The notes under the pieces were generated by a model, which was not told where the DNA came from, did no database searches, and saw only the letters and a list, made by a program, of their open reading frames with translations. Of a DNA stretch of 64,000 nucleotides, positions 1 through 8,386 are shown piece after piece; positions within the stretch are counted from its first letter, which is position 1; each line of letters starts with the position of its first letter. The position numbers and the translations under genes were made by a program. Origin of the DNA: Burkholderia cenocepacia (GTDB lineage Bacteria > Pseudomonadota > Gammaproteobacteria > Burkholderiales > Burkholderiaceae); assembly GCF_014211915.1 (NCBI RefSeq), contig NZ_CP060041.1, positions 248,001 through 312,000 on the forward strand. Direction: 5' to 3'.

Positions 1-139
1 CGCCGAGCGAGCCCTTCAGCGTGACGACGCTGCCCAGCACCGCGACGGCGAACATCGACGCGAGCAACGCATACTCGATCGACGTCACACCCTGTTCGTC
101 GGCGATCCAGCCGCGTACGACACGCATGATGGTTTGCAT
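1..139 (-). CDS. Flp-type pilin, 3' end outside window
   Basis: This is the N-terminal part of a class IVb (Flp/Tad) prepilin; the gene runs off the left edge. The visible 46 residues have the short charged leader, a Gly followed by VTSIEYALLAS, and a hydrophobic helix. The Glu-Tyr pair just after the predicted prepilin-peptidase site is the Flp hallmark. The ATG at 139 is preceded by GGAG. It is the third and most divergent of three tandem pilins on this strand (ALLASMF where the others have GLIAALI), so it may be a minor pilin. No Tad assembly genes are visible; if present they lie to the left. Confidence 0.8.
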   Translation of the reverse strand, partial: MQTIMRVVRGWIADEQGVTSIEYALLASMFAVAVLGSVVTLKGSLG

Positions 140-221
140 GACGGTCTCCGGTTTCCGGTTGACGGAATCGCCGGGGACGGCTCGAACGCTGCACCAGCCG
201 AGCCGTCCGCGGCACGGTCCA

Positions 222-413
222 TCAGATGGCTGCGACCGCCGAATCGAGGTCGTCCGCGATCGTGGTGAACACGGTCTTGAGGTCCTTGCCGACCGTCGAC
301 AGCGCGGCAATGATGCCGATGGCGATCAGCGCGGCGATCAGGCCGTATTCGATGGCCGTCACACCGTCTTCATCGCGGACGAAACGGCCGACTTGTTGAA
401 TGAACTTGGACAT
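222..413 (-). CDS. Flp family type IVb pilin
   Basis: A complete 63-residue prepilin: a short basic leader (MSKFIQQVGRFVRDEDG), the cleavage glycine, then VTAIEYGLIAALIAIG and a short tail ending DLDSAVAAI. The processed subunit would be about 47 residues, typical of the Flp subunit of Tad adhesive pili. An AAGGAG Shine-Dalgarno sits 6 bases before the ATG. It lies between two other pilin genes on the same strand and is very close in sequence to the one at 553-744, so the pair is probably a recent duplication. Confidence 0.9.
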   Translation of the reverse strand: MSKFIQQVGRFVRDEDGVTAIEYGLIAALIAIGIIAALSTVGKDLKTVFTTIADDLDSAVAAI

Positions 414-552
414 GATGATCTCCTTGCGTAGTCACTTTCGAAGCCTGGCGCGCCGGCTGGATCGGATGATCCGGCATCGATACGTCGAGGCAGGTTGTTG
501 ATGCCGTGTGGTGCCGACGAACAATCCGGAGGGTCGTTCGTCGTACCGTTCG

Positions 553-744
553 TCAAATGGCTGCTACGACCGAATCCAGATCGTCGGCGACCGTGTTGAA
601 GACGGTCTTCAGATCCGTACCGACCGTCGTCAGCGCACCGACGATGCCGATCGCGATCAGCGCGGCGATCAGGCCGTATTCGATGGCCGTCACACCGTCC
701 TGATCCTCGACGAACCAGGCGATCTTTTCGATGATTCTCGACAT
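553..744 (-). CDS. Flp family type IVb pilin
   Basis: A 63-residue Flp prepilin starting MSRIIEKIAWFVEDQDG, with the VTAIEYGLIAALIAIG segment and a DLDSVVAAI C-terminus almost the same as its downstream neighbour. I chose the ATG at 744 over an in-frame GTG at 750 because GGAG then lies 7 bases from the start; from the GTG it would be abutting. It is the first gene of the pilin run, so the operon promoter should lie in the long non-coding stretch to its right. Confidence 0.88.
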   Translation of the reverse strand: MSRIIEKIAWFVEDQDGVTAIEYGLIAALIAIGIVGALTTVGTDLKTVFNTVADDLDSVVAAI

Positions 745-1793
745 GAGCACTCTCCTTTCGGACTGCTATGAAATACCCTTCGTCGGTCAGGACGTCGGGG
801 GCTGGCACCACCGGCACTACTCTGGAAATCGGCAACCGACGATCAGTCGCGGAAACGGGGTGGACCACCCCGGTCCGTGCGAACGGATATCGGCGAGACG
901 GAGCATGAGAGACGCGTGTACGGTTCGACCGGCCGGATGAACCGGGCGAGTCGAGCGACCGGAACGGCACGACTGCCGTTCGACGCATGGAATTCGGTTG
1001 AACGAGAGATGAACTCCCGGCAAAGCTGCAATGTGTCTTTAACGCGGCTTGCGATCCGCGATGTGCTGTGGTCGTTCATTTTTATTCCCCATGTACCGCC
1101 ATGCCGATTTCTTATTGCCCGGAAGCTATCGGGTCTCGTTGGTCGTTCGACGACGGTTGCCGCGGTTGATCGACCTGGAGCGGCGTATTCCCCGACGCGC
1201 TCCGGCCCGTCTTTTCCGCAGGTGATTCGCGGGCCGGTTCCTCTGCTGTTTGCCTGAACCGCCCGGTCGTCACGTCGTCGACTGCCGTGCCAACGCTTAC
1301 GCAAAGAGCGGACCATCCCGGGCGGAATCGAGGCGCACCAAGGGTTCCGGCGATCCACACGGCCGCCCGTCAAACGCCCGGCAGCCGAAATGTTTCAACT
1401 TTGATATATGCGGTGCCGGCGAATGCAGCCGGCATGAAACGCCGTCGCCGCGCTGCACAAAGGGCCTAAAAAATTTTCTCGGGATTTTCCCGAACGCCGC
1501 AAGCCGCTCGTGTGTCGCGGGTCCGGCGGCACGCACAGCCGGTAAAAATCGCGGAATGTTTCAGGCCAGAAACACGAATCCCGGTAATGGCGTTTTCTCA
1601 TACCAGAAATGGCGGTTTTCACCCGAATCGCTGAACACATTCAATGTCGGCCGACCGTGCGCGGTTTGCATCACGCGATTTTTTCTTCAACAATGAATTC
1701 ACGGACAACGCCATTTCAGAGCGATCGATCCGAAGGCACGACAACATCAAACGGCTGCGACAGACCACGCGGCCACACGACAGACGGGGCATC
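745..1793. other. Long intergenic region between pilin and glycosylation genes
   Basis: About 1.05 kb with no gene I can support. The open frames here overlap each other, lack convincing Shine-Dalgarno sites and encode low-complexity Arg-rich products typical of shadow frames in GC-rich DNA. It must hold the leftward pilin promoter and the rightward glycosyltransferase promoter. I saw no clear sigma-54 or lux-box element. Confidence 0.5.
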
Positions 1794-3032
1794 ATGTACA
1801 CAGCCAATCGTGGAACGCGCGATCGCGCAATACGCTGTGCTCAATGGCTAACGGCCGACCGGATCATTCCGTACAGCTGCATCATGCTGATGCTCTTCGC
1901 TGCGCTGGTGATCGTCTGGGGCGTCGTCACCAACGGCTTCACGTCGAACGCCACGGCCCGCCCCGGCACCGACTTCTCGGTCTTCTGGACCGCATCGCAT
2001 CTCGTGTTGCAAGGCCATGCCGCATCGGCCTACGACGCTTCGTCATTCGTGCAGGCCGAGTTCGCGCACTTCGGTGCGTTTCTCCAACACCGGCCGCTTC
2101 CCTGGCTCTATCCGCCGACGATGCTGCTGTTCATCGCGCCGGTTGCCCTCGTGCCTTTCCTGCCCGCTTACTTCCTCTTTTTCGCGGGCAGTCTTTTATG
2201 CTACGCGCTCGCCGTCTCGCGGTTGTCGGGACTGCGTGCGCATCTTCCCGTGCCGCGCGCCGCGATGGTGGTCGTCATCGCGTATTCGGCGGTGTGCATG
2301 TCCGCGCTGTTCGGTCAGAACAGCATCCTGACCGCCGGCCTCGCGGCACTCGCGCTGCATCTGCTCTGCAAGCGTCCGGTGCTCGCGGGCGTGCTGATCG
2401 GGCTGCTCGCGATCAAGCCTCAGCTCGCGGTCGTGTTCCCGTTCGTGCTGATCGCGACACGTGCGTGGCGCACCTTCGCGGCCGCGGCGATCAGCGCGAC
2501 ACTGTTCACCGCGGCCGGCGTCGCCCTGGCCGGCCCGGCCGCGCTGCACGGGCTGGCTCGTGCGATGTCGACGGTACGCGAACAGCATTTCATGCTCGCG
2601 TCGTACTGGCTCGCGTCGCCGACGCCGTTCGCGGCGCTGCGGCTCGCGGGCGCACCGGTCGCCGCCGCGCTTGCCGCCCAGGCCGCGGTCGCGCTGCTCG
2701 CGATCGCCGCGGCCGTCAGCGTGTGGCGCCGTACGCACGACATGCGCCTGCGCGGCGCGGTGCTGGCGGTCGCCACGCTTCTGACGACACCGTATCTGTG
2801 GCACTACGAACTGACGTGGCTCGGCATCGCCATCTTCTGCCTGATCGCGCACGGTCTCGACGAAGGCTGGCTTCCCGGCGACCAGGGCATCCTCGTGATC
2901 GCATGGTTGCTGCCGATCTTCGAGATGTTCAATCGGCTGATGAAGCTGCCGCAGATCGGACCCGTCGTGCTGCTCGCGGTGCTGTTCGTCGTCGTGCGTC
3001 GCACGGCACTGGCGTCGCGAGGCAAGCAATGA
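1794..3032 (+). CDS. GT87-type (DUF2029) polytopic glycosyltransferase
   Basis: A 412-residue membrane protein with about ten hydrophobic segments. It looks like the GT87/DUF2029 GT-C family, which moves sugars from polyprenyl-phosphate carriers on the periplasmic face. Visible family features are an acidic site early in the first outer loop (GTDFSVFWTASHL), PWLYPPTMLL before a membrane helix, and a conserved IKPQLAVVFPF. The ATG at 1794 (MYTANRG) is preferred to upstream in-frame codons because it sits just before the first membrane segment, although its ribosome site (GGGG) is weak. The stop overlaps the start of the next, paralogous gene (ATGA), so the two are translationally coupled. The sugar and acceptor cannot be told. 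Confidence 0.75.
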   Translation: MYTANRGTRDRAIRCAQWLTADRIIPYSCIMLMLFAALVIVWGVVTNGFTSNATARPGTDFSVFWTASHLVLQGHAASAYDASSFVQAEFAHFGAFLQHRPLPWLYPPTMLLFIAPVALVPFLPAYFLFFAGSLLCYALAVSRLSGLRAHLPVPRAAMVVVIAYSAVCMSALFGQNSILTAGLAALALHLLCKRPVLAGVLIGLLAIKPQLAVVFPFVLIATRAWRTFAAAAISATLFTAAGVALAGPAALHGLARAMSTVREQHFMLASYWLASPTPFAALRLAGAPVAAALAAQAAVALLAIAAAVSVWRRTHDMRLRGAVLAVATLLTTPYLWHYELTWLGIAIFCLIAHGLDEGWLPGDQGILVIAWLLPIFEMFNRLMKLPQIGPVVLLAVLFVVVRRTALASRGKQ

Positions 3033-4408
3033 AAGCGTCTTCGTTCGCCCGCCACGCGCATTCCGCCGTCGACGTGCATCCGGAACTCCCGATCGCGGGT
3101 CCGCGCCGCCATCCGCACTGGCTCAATCGCGACCGCGTGCGCGTCTATGCGGCCGCCGTGCTACTGACGGAACTGCTGTTCATCGCCCTCTACCTGATCC
3201 GCATGATCCTGTCGAAGCACGGCGCACCGGAACCGCTGTCGCCCGATTTCTCGCCGATCTGGAGCGCCGCGTGGCTCGCCGCGCACGGGCACGGCGCCAA
3301 CGCGTGGCATTACGCCACGCTGTTCGCGATCGAGAAATCGGCGGTTCCAACGATCACGCTCGCAAACGGCACGCAGCCGTGGCTCTATCCGCCGACGATG
3401 CTGCTGCTCGTGCTGCCGCTCGGCTGGCTGCCGTACACGCTGGCGCTGGTGCTGTGGCTCGGCATCACGTATGCGCTGTTCGCTGCAACGATTCACGCGA
3501 CCGTGCAGCGCGATGCCGCGTGGCTGTGCGCGCTGGCGTTCCCCGGCGCATTCCTCACGGTGATCGTCGGGCAGACGAGCCTCTTCACCACGACGCTCGC
3601 CGCCGTCGGCCTGCTCGCGCTGAACCGCCGCCCCGTCTGCGCCGGGATCTGCTTCGGGTTGCTGACGATGAAGCCGCAGCTCGCGGTACTGTTCCCGCTC
3701 GCGCTGCTGTGTGCCGGCCAATGGCGCGCGCTGACCGCATGGGCCGCGACGATCGCGGTCAGCGCCCTGCTCGCGACACTCGCGTTCGGCGTCGGCCCGT
3801 GGGTCGCGTTCGCGCACGTGATCGCCGACGTCTACGCCATCGTCGGCACCGGCCGTGCACAGCTCGCGCGCATGCCGACCGTGTTCGCGCTCGCGACGAT
3901 GGCCAGCTGGCCCGCGCTCGTCGCGCGCGGCCTTCAGTTGCTGTCGGCGGCGGTTGCCGCGATCGCGGTCGTCTACGCGTGGCGCGGCGCGTGCTCGTAC
4001 GCACTGCGCGCCGCGACCCTCGCATGCGCATGCCTGCTCGTCAGCCCCTATCTGTACGACTACGACCTGACCTGGTACGGCATCGTGATCGCGTGGTACG
4101 CGCGCTATGCGTTGACGCGCGGCTGGCGCCGCTTCGACCGCGAATGGCTGATGCTGCTGTGGCCGATGCCGCTCGCGGGCCTCGCGGTCGTGCCGCACCT
4201 GCCGTTCCAGTTCATGCCGCTCGTGACGCTCGCGTCGCTCGCGCTGCTCGTCAGCCGGATCGCGCAGGAACGACGCGACGTGCCGTCGATACCCGACGCG
4301 CGCGATACCTCGACCGAGACCGGGTTCGCCCATCCGTCTCGAGCACACCACCGCCCGGCGCACGGCATGCGCCGCACCGGCCGCCCGACGCTCGGCGCCG
4401 GCCGGTAA
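3029..4408 (+). CDS. GT87-type (DUF2029) polytopic glycosyltransferase, second copy
   Basis: A 459-residue paralogue of the preceding gene, starting inside its stop codon. It repeats the same landmarks: SPDFSPIWSAAWL in the first loop, QPWLYPPTMLLLVLP, MKPQLAVLFPLAL, and VSPYLYDYDLTWYG late in the protein. It has a longer cytoplasmic N-terminus (about 40 residues) and a polar, His/Arg-rich C-terminal tail of about 45 residues. With GtrB- and GtrA-like proteins downstream, the likely role is the specificity-giving transferase (the GtrC position) of a lipid-linked glycosyl modification system. Two such enzymes in one operon suggest two linkages or acceptors. Confidence 0.75.
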   Translation: MKASSFARHAHSAVDVHPELPIAGPRRHPHWLNRDRVRVYAAAVLLTELLFIALYLIRMILSKHGAPEPLSPDFSPIWSAAWLAAHGHGANAWHYATLFAIEKSAVPTITLANGTQPWLYPPTMLLLVLPLGWLPYTLALVLWLGITYALFAATIHATVQRDAAWLCALAFPGAFLTVIVGQTSLFTTTLAAVGLLALNRRPVCAGICFGLLTMKPQLAVLFPLALLCAGQWRALTAWAATIAVSALLATLAFGVGPWVAFAHVIADVYAIVGTGRAQLARMPTVFALATMASWPALVARGLQLLSAAVAAIAVVYAWRGACSYALRAATLACACLLVSPYLYDYDLTWYGIVIAWYARYALTRGWRRFDREWLMLLWPMPLAGLAVVPHLPFQFMPLVTLASLALLVSRIAQERRDVPSIPDARDTSTETGFAHPSRAHHRPAHGMRRTGRPTLGAGR

Positions 4409-4432
4409 GACGACATCACAAGGGGAATCATC

Positions 4433-5476
4433 ATGCGGGAATCCATCTACACGCCGCTCGTCTCGCTGGTCGTGCCGTTCTACAACGAAGGCGAAGCCGT
4501 CGAGCGCTTCTTCGACGTCGTGATTCCGTTGCTGAGCGCGATCGATGCGATCCGCTTCGAGATCGTCTGCGTGAACGACGGCAGCCGCGACGATACGCTG
4601 GAACGCCTGGTCCGGATCGGCGCCGCCGAGCGGCGCGTGCGCGTGATCGACCTGACCCGCAACTTCGGCAAGGAGGCCGCGCTGACGGCCGGCCTCGACG
4701 AAGCCGCCGGCGACGCGGTGATCCCGCTCGACGCCGACCTGCAGGACCCGCCGAGCCTGATCCCGGTGATGATCGAGCACTGGCGCGACGGCGCGGAGGT
4801 CGTCGCGGCGAAACGCAGCAACCGCGCGTGCGATTCGTTCGCGAAGCGCACCGCCGCCGCGCTCTACTATCGCGTGCACAACCTGCTGTCGGACGTGAAG
4901 CTGCCGGAGAACGTCGGCGATTTCCGGTTGATGGACCGCAAGGTCGTGAACGCGCTGCGCAACCTGCCCGAGCGGCACCGCTTCATGAAAGGGCTGTTCG
5001 CGTGGGTCGGCTACAAGACCGTGATCGTCGAATACCAGCGCGATCCGCGCAGCGCCGGACACTCGAAATTCTCCGGCTGGAAGCTGTGGAATTTCGCGCT
5101 GGAAGGCATCACCAGCTTCAGCACCGTGCCGCTGCGCAGCTGGACCTACATCGGCGTCGGCATCGCGGCGCTCGCGTTCGTGTACGGCGCGTTCATCATC
5201 CTGCGCACGCTGCTGTTCGGCAACCCGGTGCTCGGCTACGCGTCGCTGATCTCGGTCACGCTGTTCATCGGCGGCATCGAGCTGATCGGGATCGGCGTCG
5301 TCGGCGAATACGTCGGGCGGATCTACGACGAATCGAAGCAACGGCCCGTCTACCTGATCCGCCGCCGCTACCAGGCGCACGGCAAGGTGATCGAACTGCC
5401 GGTCGCGCGCGACGCACGCCGGCAGCCGGCTCGCCGGCGCGCGCAGCCGGTCCGGGCGCGCATCGGCGCGCGCTGA
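4433..5476 (+). CDS. GtrB/DPM1-like GT2 glycosyltransferase
   Basis: A 347-residue family 2 glycosyltransferase of the bactoprenol-phosphate glucosyltransferase/dolichol-phosphate mannosyltransferase type. It would load a sugar from a nucleotide donor onto undecaprenyl phosphate at the inner membrane. The N-terminal GT-A domain has VVPFYNEG, VNDGSRDDT (residues 48-55) and the metal-binding DADLQDPP (100-107). HSKFSGWKLWNFALEGITSF then leads into two C-terminal membrane helices, the GtrB/ArnC/CsbB architecture. An AAGGGG ribosome site precedes the ATG. The gtrA-like gene starts 12 bases downstream. The Arg-rich tail after about residue 325 is longer than usual. Confidence 0.88.
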   Translation: MRESIYTPLVSLVVPFYNEGEAVERFFDVVIPLLSAIDAIRFEIVCVNDGSRDDTLERLVRIGAAERRVRVIDLTRNFGKEAALTAGLDEAAGDAVIPLDADLQDPPSLIPVMIEHWRDGAEVVAAKRSNRACDSFAKRTAAALYYRVHNLLSDVKLPENVGDFRLMDRKVVNALRNLPERHRFMKGLFAWVGYKTVIVEYQRDPRSAGHSKFSGWKLWNFALEGITSFSTVPLRSWTYIGVGIAALAFVYGAFIILRTLLFGNPVLGYASLISVTLFIGGIELIGIGVVGEYVGRIYDESKQRPVYLIRRRYQAHGKVIELPVARDARRQPARRRAQPVRARIGAR

Positions 5477-5488
5477 CCCGCGCTCGCC

Positions 5489-5872
5489 ATGAGCACACAG
5501 CTCCAGGCCGAGCGCACGCGGCTCGTGCGCTTCGGCGTGTCCGGGCTCTGCTCGACCGCGATCCATGTGCTGGTCGCGACGGCGCTGTTCACGCGCCTCG
5601 ATGCGGCGCCGGTGACCGCGAACGCGATCGCATTCCTCTGCGCCACCGCATTCTCGTACCTGGCGAATACGCTGTGGAGCTTCTCGTCGACGGTGCGCAC
5701 CCGCAACGCGATGCGCTTTCTCGCGGTCATGCTCGCCGGGTTCGTCGAAACGATGCTCATCGCGCGCGCCGCCGAGGCGCTGGATGCGCCGCGGGCAATG
5801 GGCGTCGTCGCGATCGCGCTGCTGATCCCGCCGACGACGTTCGTGCTGCACCGGCTCTGGACCTACCGGTAA
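5489..5872 (+). CDS. GtrA family membrane protein
   Basis: A 127-residue, four-helix protein matching the GtrA family (LVRFGVSGLCSTAIHVLVATAL, then AFLCATAFSYLANTLWSFSS and PPTTFVLHRLWTYR at the C-terminus). GtrA proteins are thought to flip polyprenyl-phosphate-linked sugars across the inner membrane for O-antigen or other surface glycosylation. Length and helix count match the family. It closes the four-gene operon and pairs naturally with the GtrB-like enzyme just upstream. Confidence 0.88.
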   Translation: MSTQLQAERTRLVRFGVSGLCSTAIHVLVATALFTRLDAAPVTANAIAFLCATAFSYLANTLWSFSSTVRTRNAMRFLAVMLAGFVETMLIARAAEALDAPRAMGVVAIALLIPPTTFVLHRLWTYR

Positions 5873-5980
5873 GCGCCCCTTCTTCCGTCCCCGCACATCA
5901 TCGGCCAATCAATTAACAGATTCAATTTCGTGATATTCATGTCACGCATCGAATCGATTGATTCCGATTTTAAAATTAAC

Positions 5981-6000
5981 TCGATAAATCATTTTATCGA
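5981..6000. promoter_or_regulatory. Perfect inverted repeat upstream of aidA
   Basis: TCGATAAA and TTTATCGA are perfect 8-base arms around a TCAT centre, in an AT-rich island directly abutting the lux-box-like element. It has no T-run on the plus strand and lies more than 100 bases past gtrA, so a second regulator site is more likely than a terminator. The protein that would bind it is not known. Confidence 0.5.
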
Positions 6001-6018
6001 CCTGTTTACCTTTACAGC
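6001..6018 (+). promoter_or_regulatory. lux/cep-box-like operator upstream of aidA
   Basis: The sequence CCTGTTTACCTTTACAGC contains CTG-N10-CAG (6002-6017), with the outer bases giving CTGT...ACAG, the dyad recognised by LuxR-type regulators such as CepR. It lies about 150 bases before the aidA start. In B. cenocepacia, aidA is a known CepIR-activated gene, so the position and motif agree with established regulation. No LuxR or LuxI gene is in this window, so the regulator would act in trans. Confidence 0.75.
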
Positions 6019-6167
6019 TTCCACGTTTAACCAAACGGGATAATCTGCATTCGCCGTCGCTTCTGGATGTGTCGATACCGGCGAAAAGCCTTGCAGCACA
6101 AGGCGATGGCGGCTGCACGAAGCAATTCGCGCAACGATAAGTCCCATTACTTCAAACGGGAGCTTCT

Positions 6168-6671
6168 ATGTCACGCGTTACCGATGTGCTCGTTTCGTTC
6201 GATACCGAAACCATTCTCAAAAAATATCCGAATCCCAGCAAGAATCCGGCGGCGCCGACGCTGATCGACTGGCACTACGTCTACATGGTCACCAACCAGG
6301 ACAACGTCATTTCCGGGCAGGCGGGCGGCGAGCTCGATCTGAAGGCGCAGGTCGGCGACCTGATCCGCTGGCGCGAAACGAGCCTGTCGCTGGGCTTCGA
6401 AAACCAGGTGGTGTTCTACAAGTTCATCGGCAACGTCGGCAACGACCTGATCTCGACGCCGACGCCGCGGGTCGCGGAGGCGTCGATCCCGGTGCCGAAC
6501 ACCAGCAAGCCGGAAGTACCGACGTGTCAGAAGGTCGCGAACTACTACTGGTCGTCGGAATGCCTGAAGGTCGGCCGCGTGACCTACCACTTCCAGTTCC
6601 AGATCATCGATCGCAATTGCCAGAGCCAGGGCTGCTTCTCGTGGGACCCGTTCATCTCGATCCATAACTGA
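6168..6671 (+). CDS. aidA: AidA, PixA-family inclusion body/nematocidal protein
   Basis: A 167-residue soluble protein without signal peptide, recognised as AidA of the AidA/PixA family. B. cenocepacia AidA is needed for slow killing of nematodes and is strongly quorum-sensing dependent; PixA is an inclusion-body protein of Xenorhabdus. Visible landmarks are VLVSFDTETILKKYPNPSKN at the N-terminus, IDWHYVYMVT, GDLIRWRETSLSLG in the middle and QGCFSWDPFISI at the C-terminus. A GGGAG ribosome site precedes the ATG. The long leader (lux box to start about 150 bases) suggests a sizeable 5' UTR. The paralogue follows after 65 bases. The molecular function of the family is not known. Confidence 0.9.
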   Translation: MSRVTDVLVSFDTETILKKYPNPSKNPAAPTLIDWHYVYMVTNQDNVISGQAGGELDLKAQVGDLIRWRETSLSLGFENQVVFYKFIGNVGNDLISTPTPRVAEASIPVPNTSKPEVPTCQKVANYYWSSECLKVGRVTYHFQFQIIDRNCQSQGCFSWDPFISIHN

Positions 6672-6736
6672 TCGCGGCATGCGGGCGGCCGCACGACGGC
6701 TGCCCGCGCCGCTCCCTTGTTGCGGAGGAGGTGCTC

Positions 6737-7276
6737 ATGTCTGGTGTTCGTTGCGATGCGCTCGCGATCGTCGACGCCGTCACGCTTCTGTCGGCCTACC
6801 CCGAGGCGAGCCGGGACGCCGACGCGCCGACCGTGATCGACGGCCGGCACATCTACGTGTTGAGCCCCGGCGACGCCGGGCAGGTCGGACACAACGACAA
6901 CCGGCTCTTCGCCGGCCTGTCGCCGGGTGACCAGCTTCATCTGCGCGAAACCGCGCTGGCGCTGCGTGCGGAGGTCACCGTGCTGTTCGTCCGGTTCGCG
7001 CTGAAGGACGCGGGCATCGTCACGCCGCTCGAAGCGGAAATCCGCGACGCCGCCACGCCGGTGCCGGACGGCGATGACCTGCTGCATCCATCGTGCCGGC
7101 CGATGAAGGACCATTTCTGGCGCGGCGAAGTGCTGGCGCCGGGCAGTACCACATGCACGGCCGATTTCGCCGTGCTCGATCGCGACGGCGCCGTATCGGG
7201 CTACTTCCGCTGGGAAACGACGATCGAGATCGCGGGCAACCGGCCGGGCACGAAACCGTCCGGCGTCAACCCGTAG
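6737..7276 (+). CDS. AidA/PixA-family paralogue (AidB-like)
   Basis: A 179-residue relative of AidA just downstream of aidA and probably cotranscribed from the lux-box promoter. It keeps the family layout: a short N-terminal strand (DALAIVDAVTLLSAYPEAS), IDGRHIYVLSPGD matching IDWHYVYMVTNQD of AidA, GDQLHLRETALAL matching GDLIRWRETSLSL, and GYFRWETTIEI at the end. The ATG at 6737 follows GGAGGAG by 6 bases and is preferred to a GTG at 6731. In B. cenocepacia aidA has a paralogue in this position. Confidence 0.82.
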   Translation: MSGVRCDALAIVDAVTLLSAYPEASRDADAPTVIDGRHIYVLSPGDAGQVGHNDNRLFAGLSPGDQLHLRETALALRAEVTVLFVRFALKDAGIVTPLEAEIRDAATPVPDGDDLLHPSCRPMKDHFWRGEVLAPGSTTCTADFAVLDRDGAVSGYFRWETTIEIAGNRPGTKPSGVNP

Positions 7277-7348
7277 CCGGATCGCAGCCGCCATTTCATG
7301 CTGCAGCCGAACAGCGGCCGCTCGCTCGAGTCTCGCCATGCGCCGTCG

Positions 7349-8290
7349 TCAAGTGCGCGGCAGCCCCGGCGGATTGGTCTGCGACCGGTCGATCGCCTCG
7401 GCATCCAGCTGCCAGTGATCGAGCGCCTTCCGGTAGCTGCCGTTCGCGATCAGCGCATTGATCGCGAGCGTCAGCGGATCGGCGAGGCCGCTGCCCTTGC
7501 GGGTCGTGATCGCGATATCCGCGGTGCGCGGCCAGCCGCCGCTGACGGTGCCGATCAGTTTCGCATCGCCACGCAGCGACGCCTGGTACGCGAGCATCGA
7601 ATTCACGCTGAAGATCGTGTCGACCCGGCCCGACTGCAACGCGACCCAGCGCTCGGCCGCATCCGCGTAATACTGGATCTCGACCGGCGCGAGGCCGCGC
7701 GCGACGTTCTGCCGGTTCCATTCGAGCAGGATCTTTTCCTGGTTCGTGCCCGAATCGGTCACGACGCGCAGCCCCGCGACGTCCTTCGGCTCGCGGATCG
7801 CGGCCAGCTTGCTGCCGGTCTTCACGTAGAAGCCGAGCTGGTCCTTCCGGTAAGTCGAGAAATCGAACTTCTCCTTGCGCTGCTCGGTCACCGTCACGTT
7901 CGAGATCACCGCATCGACCTTGCCCGACTGCAGCGCAAGCGGCCAGTCGGCCCACGCGAGCGGCACGATCTTCAGCTTGCGGCCGACGCTGTCCGCGATC
8001 AGTTGCGCGAGATCGGGATCGAAGCCGACCACCGTGCGCGCGTCGGTCGCATAGGTGCTGAGCGGCGGCAAGTTCGGCGCGATGCCGATCGTCAGCGTGT
8101 TCGCTTCGGCGAACCGGAAGCCGGCCGGCAAGGCCTGCTCGACGGCCGGGTTCACGGTGCCGCGCTGCCGGGCCGGCTGCTCGGGGCTCAGGTCGAACGA
8201 TGCGGCGTGCGCGGCGACGGCGCTCCCGGCGATCAGCGCGGCGGCCAGCACGCGGGCGATGCGTGTAACGGCAAAGGCGGTTCTGCTCAT
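7349..8290 (-). CDS. Family 3 ABC transporter substrate-binding protein
   Basis: A 313-residue periplasmic solute-binding protein of the polar amino acid type (SBP_bac_3). The ATG at 8290 starts a classic signal peptide (basic MSRTAFAVTRIAR, hydrophobic core, AHA cleavage). The mature part has LTIGIAPNLPPLSTY, GFDPDLAQLIADSVGRKL, and KVDAVISNVTVTEQRKEKFDFS, all typical of the fold. The usual permease and ATPase genes are absent; instead it follows an amino acid oxygenase on the same strand (96 bases apart) and may deliver the substrate for, or sense the product of, that pathway. Confidence 0.85.
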   Translation of the reverse strand: MSRTAFAVTRIARVLAAALIAGSAVAAHAASFDLSPEQPARQRGTVNPAVEQALPAGFRFAEANTLTIGIAPNLPPLSTYATDARTVVGFDPDLAQLIADSVGRKLKIVPLAWADWPLALQSGKVDAVISNVTVTEQRKEKFDFSTYRKDQLGFYVKTGSKLAAIREPKDVAGLRVVTDSGTNQEKILLEWNRQNVARGLAPVEIQYYADAAERWVALQSGRVDTIFSVNSMLAYQASLRGDAKLIGTVSGGWPRTADIAITTRKGSGLADPLTLAINALIANGSYRKALDHWQLDAEAIDRSQTNPPGLPRT

Positions 8291-8386
8291 GTCTTGTGGA
8301 ATCCTGTTTTTATTCGAGGATGCGTGGAGCGAGGGCGGGCAGCGGGTCGGCAACGGCCGGCGCCGGCCGCTGCCCAGCCGGATCGA

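Noticed and set aside
1844..4408. A continuous frame running from inside the first GT87 gene through the second
   Set aside because: Before base 3029 it is the wrong frame of the first GT87 gene with an Arg-rich product; only the part from 3029 is a gene.
3161..5908. A 915-codon antisense frame opposite the glycosylation operon
   Set aside because: Product is Arg/Glu/Asp-rich without motifs, typical of the antisense of GC-rich genes.
3271..5916. An 881-codon plus-strand frame across the glycosylation operon
   Set aside because: It is a frame-shifted shadow of real genes with clear families; composition is Arg/Ala-rich.
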